Assembly: GCA_964035545.1 (NCBI GenBank) | Contig: OZ037766.1 | Location: 5,497,722 to 5,557,721, forward strand | Length of the DNA: 60,000 bases | Reading direction: 5' to 3' | Source of the DNA: Bugula neritina | Taxonomy: Eukaryota > Bryozoa > Gymnolaemata > Cheilostomatida > Bugulidae | Shown here: in pieces, positions 25,901-37,603 of the stretch | How positions within the stretch are numbered: position 1 is the stretch's first letter | How the letters are laid out: each line of letters starts with the position of its first letter | Notes under the pieces: model-generated | The model's database searches: none | What the model was told of the DNA's origin: nothing | What the model saw: the letters and a program-made list of their open reading frames with translations, nothing else | Position numbers and translations under genes: made by a program

Positions 25901-26148
25901 ATATAAGAAGTGCGGCTTACAACTGTAAAAGAGAAGCTAGCCTGTAGTAACATCAACTTACCAGTGTCAGGGCAGACCATGTGAACATTTTCATAGTTGG
26001 AAAACACAGCTTCTCTCATGGCAGCTGCAACTTTCTCCACGGGATACTGTGTAATTATCTGATAGATTGACGAGTTCTCAAAACTACCAGAAGAAGTTTG
26101 GGGGTGAAGTGAGTCGTACCCCATCGATCTTTTCTTTCCCACAACCAT
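16955..26148 (-). CDS. Ankyrin-repeat protein, 770 aa, 13 exons, function unknown
   Basis: Exons in transcript order (plus coordinates): 25962-26148, 25298-25487, 24432-24550, 23797-24051, 22664-22869, 22151-22393, 21229-21417, 20824-20930, 20085-20187, 19477-19581, 18786-18929, 17794-17958, 16955-17254. The sum is 2313 nt and every junction keeps frame. Ankyrin-type segments recur: TGMTYLHLIADN, then DVSAQDKEESETALHRLM, YGIDVSITNRHGLTAEQYL, DRNALTARELALKNN, AGDGRTLVMLAESKE, CGRSILLIAILNKN and MLTCLHYAF. Repeats are irregular and separated by helical spacers. There is no signal peptide, membrane segment or enzymatic domain. The C-terminal 100 residues are Glu/Ser/Met-rich and not ankyrin-like. 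The start is the first ATG of an open frame (26148). I do not recognise a named ortholog; a scaffold or binding role is only inferred. Several of its introns begin with minisatellites. Confidence 0.85.
18016..18757. repeat. Minisatellite with 336-bp higher-order repeat
   Basis: The array is built from short units such as 'gtgactagagtatagtta(c)a' and 'actgtatagtaagta'. On top of this, 18071-18406 is repeated almost exactly as 18407-18742, a 336-bp higher-order unit. It fills most of an intron of the ankyrin gene, starting about 30 bases from the donor of the exon at 18786. Confidence 0.93.
19210..19476 (-). repeat. Minisatellite made of repeated 5' splice sites
   Basis: About ten units of 27 bp, two shortened to 24 bp, run from the exon boundary at 19477 into the intron on the minus strand. 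Each unit begins GTAAGTGTGTA, so the native donor (ACT|GTAAGTGTG) is the first member of the array. Unit lengths are multiples of three and contain no stop, so the ankyrin-gene reading frame stays open across all of them. Confidence 0.93.
20188..20243 (-). repeat. Short tandem repeat at a 3' splice site
   Basis: The 20-bp unit 'ctgcgtaaacacaatgtac(c)' occurs nearly three times, starting exactly at the acceptor of the ankyrin exon ending at 20187. On the minus strand each copy presents 'tttacgcag|gt', so the acceptor is present three times. Confidence 0.85.
21440..21760. repeat. 18-bp minisatellite in ankyrin intron
   Basis: Tandem 'tatacatcagtataacag' units and variants, about 16 copies, starting some 20 bases upstream (minus strand) of the acceptor of the exon at 21229-21417. 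Confidence 0.92.
22880..22999. repeat. Degenerate 'cacatgtgtcacaggt' tandem repeat, left part
   Basis: Imperfect repeats of motifs such as 'gtcacaggt' and 'cacatgtg' in an intron of the ankyrin gene. The same motifs resume at 23236-23305, so the array appears split by the inserted element at 23000-23235. Confidence 0.6.
23000..23235. mobile_element. Short TIR element (MITE-like), family M1 copy 1
   Basis: It starts 'gggtcattttacttgattta' and ends with a decayed inverted copy ('agtaaagtgtccc'). Internal sequence such as 'cagctaaactgtgaaaaatag' matches the element at 30987-31375. No coding capacity. It appears inserted into the 'cacatgtgtcacaggt' tandem array. Confidence 0.7.
23236..23310. repeat. 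Degenerate 'cacatgtgtcacaggt' tandem repeat, right part
   Basis: Continuation of the array seen at 22880-22999, on the other side of the MITE-like insertion. Confidence 0.55.
23560..23795. repeat. Minisatellite next to an ankyrin-gene donor
   Basis: Tandem 'gtaggtattgtagtaggtaatacagta' variants. On the minus strand the array begins about 12 bases after the donor of the exon at 23797-24051, and the frame remains open through it. Confidence 0.88.
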
Positions 26149-29100
26149 TATTGAGCCGATTTGAAAAAACCAGGCCAAGTAAATTTTTTTTTGACTGCAA
26201 CAAATAATGGGAAAAAAATGTAATAAAAGATGAATAAACTTCTACTGTCTTTAGTAAACATAGTCAGCTGAGCTGCTAGACATCAGGTTGAAAAATTACT
26301 TTTATCTAAACAATTATAAAGCCAAAAATGGTTCCCAACCTTTTTTCAATTTATATACAGAGTGTGACCATTGTACAGCACTACAGATAATTTATACTAA
26401 TTTATTTAATAATTACATGGTGCATTATTTTTAGTTATTGGTTGATTAATGAGTTCTTAACAACTGTAAGCTGCATGACTTGTAAATATGAAGATATTCC
26501 ATGGCTACGTGTGTTGTCAATGTGTTTCACATCTACTTGACTAACACCAGATTGGCTTTTATTAGCACCAATTGGATCCCAGCAGGTCAAAAAACATACA
26601 ACTGCCGGTTTTCACATCTAGTATGAAATACTTAGATGAGTAATAATAAAAAAACTATCTGCATTTAGAACAGAGAATAATACATTAATATTTAATGTTA
26701 TCACAGCCACAGCTGCTGAGTTTAATAATCATTAGCCACACCTTGCGGATTTACAATATTGTCCTGTTATTACATTTTACGCACAGGACCACGGCGGTGA
26801 AAGGTGACCAAAGGTGACCATTACATTTTACTTGCAAATAAAGCACAACTTTTAGTATATATAGAAAAGCAAAATTAACAGATACAACATAAAAAATTTT
26901 TTAATAATGACATGTGATGCCACCCATTGTGTGAACAAATCAACATAAGAGAAACACCAGAAAAGACATGCTACATAATTCATAAATTACCTTTCAGTTT
27001 GATATAAATAGAACTAGCTGACAGGTTTGCATTTCAAAAGAGATATAACTTAAACAAATTTTCATTTCACCAATACTTTCAGCAGACAACAATATACAAC
27101 TCAGTTTATCTCAGTAAGCACAATATTGGACCCCTGATGGCTTAAGTTTAACAATACAGGGTTTCTGCTTTCTAGCTGTAGTCAAGTTTAAAGGCCATGA
27201 CAGGCAGGTTAATACTATACTAGTCATCTGCGCATATTATGATACTATAGCATTATAATGCACTATAAATAGCTTAAAATTTCTAAACTTATGTAATTTT
27301 TAACCTGCTATTGATGTAGAATTTGATGTAGCATTTTAAAGTATGTCTACCATTGATATTATTTCTATATGGTAGAACTTTGTAACTACCAGAGTTTATT
27401 ATCAACCAGTAGAAAAAGACAAAAGTGTTTTAGATTCATTTTAATAAAACCGATAAAACTTTTAATTGGAAAAACTGACCATTGATGTTAGCAAAAATTT
27501 TTAGTAGAATTTATTTGTATTGAACATTTGAAACTATGGAAAAAATCGGATCACTCTCAACCGTGGCTAGATAGTAGATACTAGATACATACAATATTGT
27601 GCATGTATGCATAGCATATATGATTTCTGTTGATTATATTTCTTTTTTAGATTAAAATAAGTTAGTGTAGAATAAAAAGAGTATGCGTTGTGGTTAAAAA
27701 GTAGAAATTTCTCGCACAAGTTAGCGTGGTGCTAGTAATCATCCTCGCAAAAATGTAAGTGAAGTATTGTAATAACTCCTAAGTGAAAGCAAGTAAATGT
27801 TTATCAAATTTGAATCGGTCACAGTCACACTGTCTCAGTCACACTTACTGTAAGTCTGACTGTTACGAATTGCTCAACTGCAGGCTAAAAATAACCTAAG
27901 AATGTGATATTTAATTTTCCTTTCGACAAAGTTGAAGCTGTATAGTATAATTATAACAACAAGTATATAATAAAATAAATAATTATACCAGTAACAATAA
28001 CTTATAGTTATTGTGTGAATTACTAAAACTTATGCAATACAAATCTATAATCATAATGACTATGGTGTGCCAAAAACTTTTCCCCACATTAACATTTCAT
28101 ACACTACAACCCTTACTGTAACTGGGTACTGTTACACATGAATATTATACTATAACTTTTAGATATTGCTAATTACTAATTGCTATTACTATCAATATTT
28201 ATATTATTATTATTACGCACAGTGACAGTGCCAGCCGACGCAGATGTGCCGAATTGGCAACTGCAGTCATTGTTATCAGTGTAGTGTTCGTGTTACGACT
28301 TGTGAATTACTGTCGATGTTAGACTTGGTCGTGACAGTGATACTCATATTGATAATTTGATTGTCATTGTCATTGTAACTCAGTCTCCTAAGTCAGAACT
28401 CATGAGTCATGACCGACACTCGCAACTCAAGCGGCACGCCTACAGTGTGGGTGAATTCACAGTCATCACAATTACTGGTTATACTCCAAGGCAAAATCAA
28501 CGTGAAAGTTATTGTTAAACTTCAATTTAAAGCCTAAAGTTAATAATAATATTTATATTAATTATTAATATTATTTATTATTAATACTAACATTATTAAT
28601 ATTATGCTATTACATTTAGTTTTACTATAACCTATGGCTATAACTATAAGACTATTATAAGTATACCGTATACGTATAATAATAATATTAATAGTATTTA
28701 TATTGATAGTAAACTTCAAGATCGCACTGGTAGTGACAATCACTATCAGTATCACAATCCCAATCTGAAAGTGAATCACTAGCACTATCACTCTATCAGT
28801 ATCACATTCAGTTTCACTATGAGTTTGACACTGACTATCAGTATGAGTATCACTATTACTAATAGTAATAGTAATTACTAAGTATTAGTAATTACTAAGT
28901 ATCACTATTACTAATACTAATAGTATTAGTATTACTATTAGTATCAGTATCAGTATGACTATCACTATCAGCATCACTACAGTATCAGTGTTACGCCTAC
29001 TCATACTGATACTGCGGGTGTCTTAGGCTTAGTTATTGCGACAAACTATTCTATGAGATAATCATTGTAAATACTTGAATATAATATAAATAACATTCAT

Positions 29101-29527
29101 AATAGTATTTGTAATCACGACGGTCATAGTACGAGGTTAAGCACTAGTAGTTATAGTCATTAATTGCGTAACAAAAATATTTCCTGTAGTACTAGTCGTA
29201 CTCGAGTCGTGTTAACGGCTTGGCTTCATTCGTTCGACACTTATCGACTCTTCCGCTATAGTTGCAGATCAAGTTTTTCTAACGATAACTTTACGTATTT
29301 GATAGCGCTTAATCTGAATCGCGCGATGTATGCACGAATATTATTAGAGCCGCACAAAAAGTATAAGCTAAGCCTGAGAACCTTCCATGTTAATCCCGAT
29401 AAAATTGTTGTTGTCGCATCGAGAAATACAGCCAATTGTATGCAAGAAATTAGGTGTTTCCGATTAGTAAAAATGGTGTAATTTTTGTTCATTTTCAACT
29501 CTAGATCACACTGATTCAATTATCAAT
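26149..29527. other. Intergenic region between divergent ankyrin and CDK9 genes
   Basis: The two flanking genes are transcribed away from each other, so both promoters should lie here. No coding exon or RNA gene was recognised. About 28180-29000 is low-complexity, rich in 'atcactat'/'agtatcagta' and 'taatagtaatag' motifs with many small inverted repeats. A modest open frame at 29164-29481 overlaps the CDK9 upstream region but has no recognisable similarity. Confidence 0.6.
28560..29010. repeat. Low-complexity TATC/ATTAG-rich tract
   Basis: Dense short degenerate repeats ('tatcactatcagtat', 'tattactaatagtaatag', 'aataatattaat') without a single fixed unit. Confidence 0.75.
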
Positions 29528-31983
29528 ATGAGTAAGCATTCAGGAGAAAAATTGGAAGAACTACATTTCCCATATTGTCGAGATGTTGCTCGTTATGAAA
29601 GAGATATTAAAGTTGGACAAGGTACATTTGGGGAAGTGTTTAAAGCGCGGTGCAAGGAGACTGGGCGACTTGTAGCTTTGAAAAAAATTCTGATGGACAA
29701 TGAGCGTGAAGGTTTCCCCATAACAGCTCTTAGAGAAATTCGTATTTTACAGTTGCTGAAAGATGAAAACGTTGTTAACTTGATTGAAATATGCAGAACA
29801 AAAGCTAGTGCTTGCAATCGGTATAAAAGTATGTTCTTCTTAGTATTCGAGTTCTGTGAGCATGATTTGGCTGGTCTTCTTACAAACCCACAGGTTAAAT
29901 TTGGCCTTGTCGAACAAAAAGAAACCATGAGGCAACTTTGCTGTGGTCTCTTCTTTATTCATCGTAATAAAATTTTACATCGAGATATGAAAGCAGCAAA
30001 TATATTAATAACCAAGAAAGGAATTCTCAAGTTGGCTGATTTTGGTTTGTCGAGAGCATACTATTCTGCAACGACTAATCCCAGGTAGGCGTCAATCTAA
30101 AACACTAAAAATATCAGTATTACTATTAGGTTTAGCAAACATAAAATAAAATTGCATCAAAGTCCAAATTCAATCTCATCCATAGATATATTTAAAAACG
30201 ATTATTAGTACTAGTAGTAGTAGTAGTAGTAGTACTAGTAGTACTAGTTGTACTAGTTGTACAGTGATAGGGTAATCAGTAGTGATCAGGACAGCTCTGT
30301 ACACAGGACCGACATTTCAGAGTTTTTTGCCAATTTTGCTGATCTAACATATTAACTTTTAAGTAATATATTTTCATCATCATCAAGTAGTTCATTTAGT
30401 TAGTAAATGTAAGTGCTCTCATTATGATTATCATATAATTGTTTTCAAGTACCTGTGCAGGCTTGAGTTGTTCAACTATTAGTGCTGGGTTGCAAGAATT
30501 TTCACATTTGCAAACAAATAATTTTCAATCGTAAATAGGGCAGGAAATGTTGTCAACTTCAAGAGTGATATGGGTAATGCATGTAAAAAGTGGTTCTAAA
30601 CCTCCCAAGTATATTACTTAAGCACTTTTTTGTCATTGTTTCATACTTTCTGACATTCTAATGTTTTAATACAGAGGAATAGTTTTTCCCCATTACATGC
30701 TAAAAAGCCCAAATCTAGTTTCTAGATTGATCAGTTGAGGAATTCAGTTGACTCTTTCAGATATACTAATAGAGTAGTAACACTGTGGTACAGACCTCCT
30801 GAGTTACTGCTAGGCTCTAGGTCATATGGACCACCTATAGACATGTGGGGGGCCGGCTGTATAATGGCTGAGCTCTGGACCAGAATACCCATAATGCAGG
30901 TTGGTAGTTCAAAATGGCTGCATTTGAATTCGCTACTTTAGTGGAAATGTTTAAAATCTCTGTGTGAAACAGCAGTGAATAGATATGGGTCATTTTACTT
31001 TATTTAAGGCTAAAAATTAAAGTTCAATTAAAGGTCATGAAAATTTACTTTATTGGGTAATTTTATGTGCTGATTCTTAACAAGTATAGCAGAACAAGGC
31101 TGGAAAGGGGTCCTGCAACATTGCAGCACAACGGCATTGTCATATTAGTTAACTATACTGCTTACAGAATGGGATGAAAAAATCATTACAAAAATCTATG
31201 TTTTTCTGCTAAAAAAATCAAACAAATTTAGAGAAAAAACCTTGATTGTTGGTATTTGTTAATATTTGATTAGTTTAGACTTTAGAACTAAAAATCATAT
31301 ACCTCAGCAGCTAAATTGTAAAAAATAGCCAAGACTATAGATATAGAGTGCAAACTAAATCAAGTAAAATGACCCGCATTTATTGGGAATAATTTAGATT
31401 TGCTGGAAGCAGAGACTTACTATTGCTTGGTTTAGTTGTTTGTTTTTTGTTACCGTAGTGTGTAATCAGGCTGTGTACCACTTATAAAGTTTATTTATTC
31501 TTAGTCTGTGATGTATGCTGTTCACAGGGAGATTCTGAAAACAAACAACTGATGCTCATTACTCAACTCTGTGGATCCATCAACAACGAGGTCTGGCCTA
31601 ATGTCGACCAGCTAGAGCTTTACAAAAAAATTGAATTGCCAAAAGAAAGTAAAAGGCGGGTAAAAGAACGACTAAAGCCGTACGTTCCAAGCGCCAGTGG
31701 CCTTAATCTACTCGATCGATTACTGACTCTGAATCCAGCCAAACGCATTACTGCTGACGAGGCGCTAGATCACGGCTTCTTCTGGGAGGATCCCATGCCG
31801 AATAAAGACGCGTTTGCCAAGATGCTGTCTTCTCTTCCAAGTAGTAACTTTGAGTTCCTTAGCAACAGACGGTCCCACCAGGGACACCCCCATCATCATA
31901 AACAGAGTTCACAGGCTGCGCCTCACGCTAGTGGCGCTCCAACACAACAGAAACCTGGTCAACAGTTTGACAGAGTGTTTTAG
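29528..31983 (+). CDS. CDK9: CDK9, catalytic kinase of P-TEFb, copy 1 (383 aa)
   Basis: CDK9 with a T-type cyclin phosphorylates the RNA polymerase II C-terminal domain and negative elongation factors in the nucleus, releasing paused polymerase. Exons 29528-30084, 30761-30899 and 31528-31983 (stop TAG) sum to 1152 nt and 383 aa, close to human CDK9 (372). Visible features: glycine loop GQGTFGE at 30-36, catalytic Lys52, the family-defining PITALRE at 64-70, HRDMKAAN from 151, DFG at 171-173, and the activation-loop Thr188 in [15 protein letters not shown]. The C-terminus ends FDRVF, as expected for CDK9 (human FERVF). A polyadenylation signal AATAAA is at 32126. This copy aligns with human CDK9 without gaps around [10 protein letters not shown] and is closer to human than copy 2. 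Intron 2 contains a MITE-like element. It is one of two tandem copies. Confidence 0.97.
30205..30262. repeat. Short AGT/ACT trinucleotide tract
   Basis: 'actagtagtagtagtagtagtact' and relatives, about 55 bases, in intron 1 of CDK9 copy 1. The matching site in copy 2 has expanded to about 400 bases. Confidence 0.85.
30987..31375. mobile_element. Short TIR element (MITE-like), family M1 copy 2
   Basis: Starts 'gggtcattttactttattta' and ends 'taaatcaagtaaaatgaccc', terminal inverted repeats of about 20 bp. It has no coding capacity and shares internal sequence with 23000-23235. It lies in intron 2 of CDK9 copy 1. A shortened remnant without its ends survives in copy 2 (about 36690-36780), so insertion came before the CDK9 duplication. 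Confidence 0.78.
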
Positions 31984-32125
31984 TATGAGACTACTTGATA
32001 CATAATGATAACAGCTCAGCTATTGTAATATTTACACCATTTTTTGAATATGCATTGCAGAAGAATACATCTATTGATTTGTATTTATATGTGCCATGAT
32101 GGGTTGCTAATGTTTTTATAGCAAA

Positions 32126-32131
32126 AATAAA
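32126..32131 (+). terminator. Polyadenylation signal of CDK9 copy 1
   Basis: AATAAA about 140 bases after the stop; the matching signal in copy 2 is at 37420-37425. Confidence 0.7.
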
Positions 32132-32296
32132 CTAATTCATACAAACTAATGGTGTTTGTTAATCACTTGTTCTATATTTGGAATATTATTTGCAAACATT
32201 CTTATCTTCTACCTTTTTAAGTGCATGTTGCACCATGCCACCATTCTCACTAGTTGACTGTTGTATACATGTACATAGAGTCAGAGATTTGCAGCT

Positions 32297-32516
32297 ATGT
32301 TTCACAGAGGTATGTAAACTGCTATAGTACAATAATTCATTAGTCTAGCCTTTAGCAAATGGTTGCAGTGATCAACAGTATGAAACTCAAAAATGCACAG
32401 ATTTTATTCAAACTTATTTTGTAGTCCTGAGTTGATTCATAGTTGAATTCTTTTTAGATTGGAAGAGCTTTCTTTGCTTGTTCCGCTTATTCCTTTCTGT
32501 CACATATTTGAAACAG
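32297..32516 (+). pseudogene. Orphan duplicated first two exons of the CAP gene (signal peptide)
   Basis: 32297-32309 and 32458-32516 are duplicates of the first two CAP-gene exons (37604-37616 and 37765-37823), with the same splice sites and no frame break. They would encode a signal-peptide-like stretch: M-F-H-R-D-W-K, then SFLCLFRLFLSVTYLKQ. No CAP-domain exons follow before CDK9 copy 2. They arose with the tandem duplication. They may be dead, or they may act as an alternative first promoter splicing over CDK9 copy 2 to the CAP exon at 38366; the phase (0) would allow it. That possibility is inference. Confidence 0.75.
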
Positions 32517-32802
32517 GTAAGAAATTTAGACCAAGTTATTTACATCTATATAGCCGTGTATTTAGCAGAGCACTTTGTTGATGGACTATAATCAGATGTA
32601 TTGATGAAGTAAACTAACAACATGTTAATTTCAAAACATATCATTCATATAACTTATAGTAGCAACTAATTACACATATTATAATTCAAAAAAGTTACTC
32701 TTGCTTCTAGTTTCCTTAGTTACATTTCTAATTTAGAACACAGACTTTTCTCAATTTCTCAATAATCCGATTGGAGTGTTGTATGCACGAATAATAGAAC
32801 CG

Positions 32803-32810
32803 CACATAAT
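32803..32810. repeat. 8-bp target-site duplication, left
   Basis: CACATAAT directly before the foldback element; an identical copy lies at 34767-34774. Confidence 0.9.
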
Positions 32811-34766
<1,956 letters not shown>

Positions 34767-34774
34767 CACATAAT
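34767..34774. repeat. 8-bp target-site duplication, right
   Basis: CACATAAT directly after the foldback element, identical to 32803-32810. Confidence 0.9.
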
Positions 34775-34941
34775 GTATGAGCTAAGCCTGAGAACCTTTC
34801 ATTTAAGTTCCCATAATATTATTGGCATCGCATCGAGAAATACAAGCGATTGTATGCAAGAAATTAGGTGTTTCCGATTAGTAAAAATGGTGTAATTTTT
34901 GTTCATTTTCCACTCTAGATCACATTCATTCAATTATCAAC

Positions 34942-37277
34942 ATGACTCAGCATTCAGGAGAAAAATTGGAAGAAATACATTTCCCATATTGTCAAGATGT
35001 TGCTCGTTATAAAATAGATTTTAAGGTTGGACAAGGTACATTTGGGGAAGTGTTTAAAGCGCGGTGCAGGGAGACTAGGCGGCTTGTCGCTTTGAAAAAA
35101 ATTCTGATGGACAATGAGCGTGAAGGATTCCCCATAACAGCTCTTAGAGAAATTCGTATTTTACAGCTGCTGAAAGATGAAAACGTTGTTAATTTGATTG
35201 AAATATGCAGAACAAAAGCTAGTGCTTGCAATCGGTATAAAAGTATGTTCTTCTTAGTATTCGAGTTCTGTGAGCATGATTTGGCTGGTCTTCTTAGTCT
35301 TACAAACCGGAACCCACAGGTTAGAAAGAGATTTGGCCTTGTCGAAAAAAAGGAAACCATGAGACAACTTTGCTGTGGTCTCTTCTTTATTCATCGCAAT
35401 AAAATTTTACATCGAGATATGAAAGCAGCAAATATATTAATAACCAAGAAAGGAATTCTCAAGTTGGCTGATTTTGGTTTGTCGAGGGCATACTATTCTG
35501 CAACGACCAATCCCAGGTAGGCGTCAATCTAAAACACTATAAGTAACAGGTTTAGCAAACATAAAATAAAATTGCATCAAAGTCCAAACTTAATCTCATC
35601 CATAAGCATATTTAAAACGATTATTAGTACTAGTAGTAATAGTAGCAGTAGTAGTGGTAGTACACTAGTAGTAGTACACTAGTAGTAGTACACTAGTACT
35701 AGTAGTACACTAGTACTAGTAGTAGTACACTAGTAGTACCCTAGTAGTAGTACACTAGTAGTAGTACACTAGTAGTAGTACACTAGTAGTAGTACACTAG
35801 AAGTAGTACACTAGTAGTAGTAGTACACTAGAAGTAGTACACTAGTAGTAGTAGTACACTAGAAGTAGTACACTAGTAGTAGTAGTACACTAGTAGTAGT
35901 ACACTAGTAGTAGTACACTAGTAGTAGTACACTAGGAGTAGTACACTAGTAGTAGTAGTACACTAGTAGTAGTACACTAGTAGTAGTACACTAGAAGTAG
36001 TACACTAGTAGTAGTACACTAGTAGTAGTACACTAGTAGTGTAATCAGTAATGATCAGCACAGCTCTGTACACAGAGTTTCTGCCAATTTTTCTGATCTA
36101 ATATATTAAGTAATATATTTTTTATCATTATTTAGTAGTTCATTTAGCAAATAAATGTAAGTGCTCTCATTATGGTTATCATATAATTGTTTTCAAGTAC
36201 CTGTGAAGGCTTGAGTTGTTAAACTATTAGTGCTGGGTTGCAAGAATTTTCACATTTGCAAACAAATAGTTTTCAATCATAAATAGAGCAGTATATGTTG
36301 TCAAATTTGAGAGTAGTATTGGTAATGCATGTATAAATTGATTCTAAACTTCCCAAGTATATTACTTAAGCACTTTTTTGTCATTGTTTCATACTTTCTG
36401 GCATTGTAATCCTTTTATACAGAGAAATAGTTTTGCACCATTACATGCTAAGAAGCACAGATCTGGCTTCTAGATTGGTCAGTTGAGGAATTCAGTTGAC
36501 TCTTTCAGATATACAAATAGAGTAGTAACACTGTGGTACAGACCTCCTGAGTTACTGCTAGGCTCTAGGTCATATGGACCACCCATAGACATGTGGGGGG
36601 CCGGCTGTATAATGGCTGAGCTCTGGACCGAAAAACCCATAATGCAGGTTGGTAATACGAAATGGCTGCATTTGAATTCTCTACCTTAATTATTTGTATT
36701 TGTTAATATTTGATTAGTTTAGAACAAAAGACCATATACCTCAGCAGCTAAATTGTGAAAAATAGCCAATACTATAGATAAAGTTTATTTATTCTTAGTT
36801 TGTGATTTATGCTGTTCACAGGGAGATTCTGAAAACAAACAGCTGATGCTCATTACTCAACTCTGTGGATCCATCAACAACGAGGTCTGGCCTAATGTCG
36901 ACCAGCTAGAGCTTTACAAAAAAATCGATTTGCCAAAAGAGAGTAAAAGACGGGTAAAAGAACTACTAACGCCAGACGTTCTAAGTGCTAGTGGCTTTAA
37001 TCTACTAGACCGATTACTGACTCTGAATCCAGCCAAACGCATTACTGCTGACGAGGCACTAGATCACAGCTTCTTCTGGGAGGATCCCATGCCGAATAAA
37101 GAAGCGTTTGCCAAAATGCTGTCTTCTCTTCCGAGTAGTAACTTTGAGTTCCTTAGCAACAGACGGTCCCATCAGGGACACCCCCATCATCATAAACAGA
37201 GTTCACAGGCTGCGCCTTACGCTAGTGGCGCTCCAACACAACAGAAACCTGGTCAACAGTTTGACAGAGTGTTTTAG
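34942..37277 (+). CDS. CDK9: CDK9, catalytic kinase of P-TEFb, copy 2 (389 aa)
   Basis: Tandem duplicate of the gene at 29528, with exons 34942-35516, 36509-36647 and 36822-37277 (1170 nt). Intron phases are identical. The glycine loop, catalytic Lys, [18 protein letters not shown] and activation-loop Thr are all intact, so it should be an active kinase in principle. It differs by six extra residues in the segment after EHDLAGLL (three separate 6-nt differences) and by several substitutions at otherwise conserved positions: [14 protein letters not shown] where copy 1 has [14 protein letters not shown], and TEKPIMQ for TRIPIMQ. In each case copy 1 is closer to human. The upstream region is interrupted by the hAT-like foldback element about 175 bases before the ATG, which may alter expression. 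Redundancy or specialised function cannot be told apart here. Confidence 0.95.
35625..36040. repeat. Expanded AGTAGTACACT minisatellite in CDK9 copy 2 intron 1
   Basis: About 30 units of 'agtagtacact' and 'agtagtagtacact' variants covering roughly 415 bases, where CDK9 copy 1 has about 55 bases of related AGT/ACT sequence. The expansion therefore followed the duplication. Confidence 0.95.
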
Positions 37278-37419
37278 TATGAGACTATTTGATGTATAAT
37301 GATAACAGCTCAGCTATTGTAATATTTACACCATTTTTTGAGTATGCATTGCAGAAGGATACATCTATTGATTTGTATTTATATGTGCCATGATGGGTTG
37401 CTAATGTTTTTATAGCAAA

Positions 37420-37425
37420 AATAAA
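37420..37425 (+). terminator. Polyadenylation signal of CDK9 copy 2
   Basis: AATAAA about 145 bases after the stop, in the same context as in copy 1. The CAP gene's first ATG lies only about 180 bases further on. Confidence 0.7.
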
Positions 37426-37603
37426 CTAATTCATACAAACCAATGGTGTTTGTTAATCACTTGTTCTATATTTGGAATATTACTTGCAAACATTCTTATC
37501 TTATCTTCTACTTTTTTCAAGTGCATGTTGCACCATGCCACCATTCTCACTAGTTGACTGTTGTATGCATGTACATAGAGTCAGAGCTTTGCAAATTGCA
37601 GCT

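Noticed and set aside
29164-29481. 105-codon open frame just upstream of CDK9 copy 1
   Set aside because: No recognisable protein similarity, and its right part (29328 on) is the duplicated CDK9 upstream region, where the frame is not kept in copy 2.
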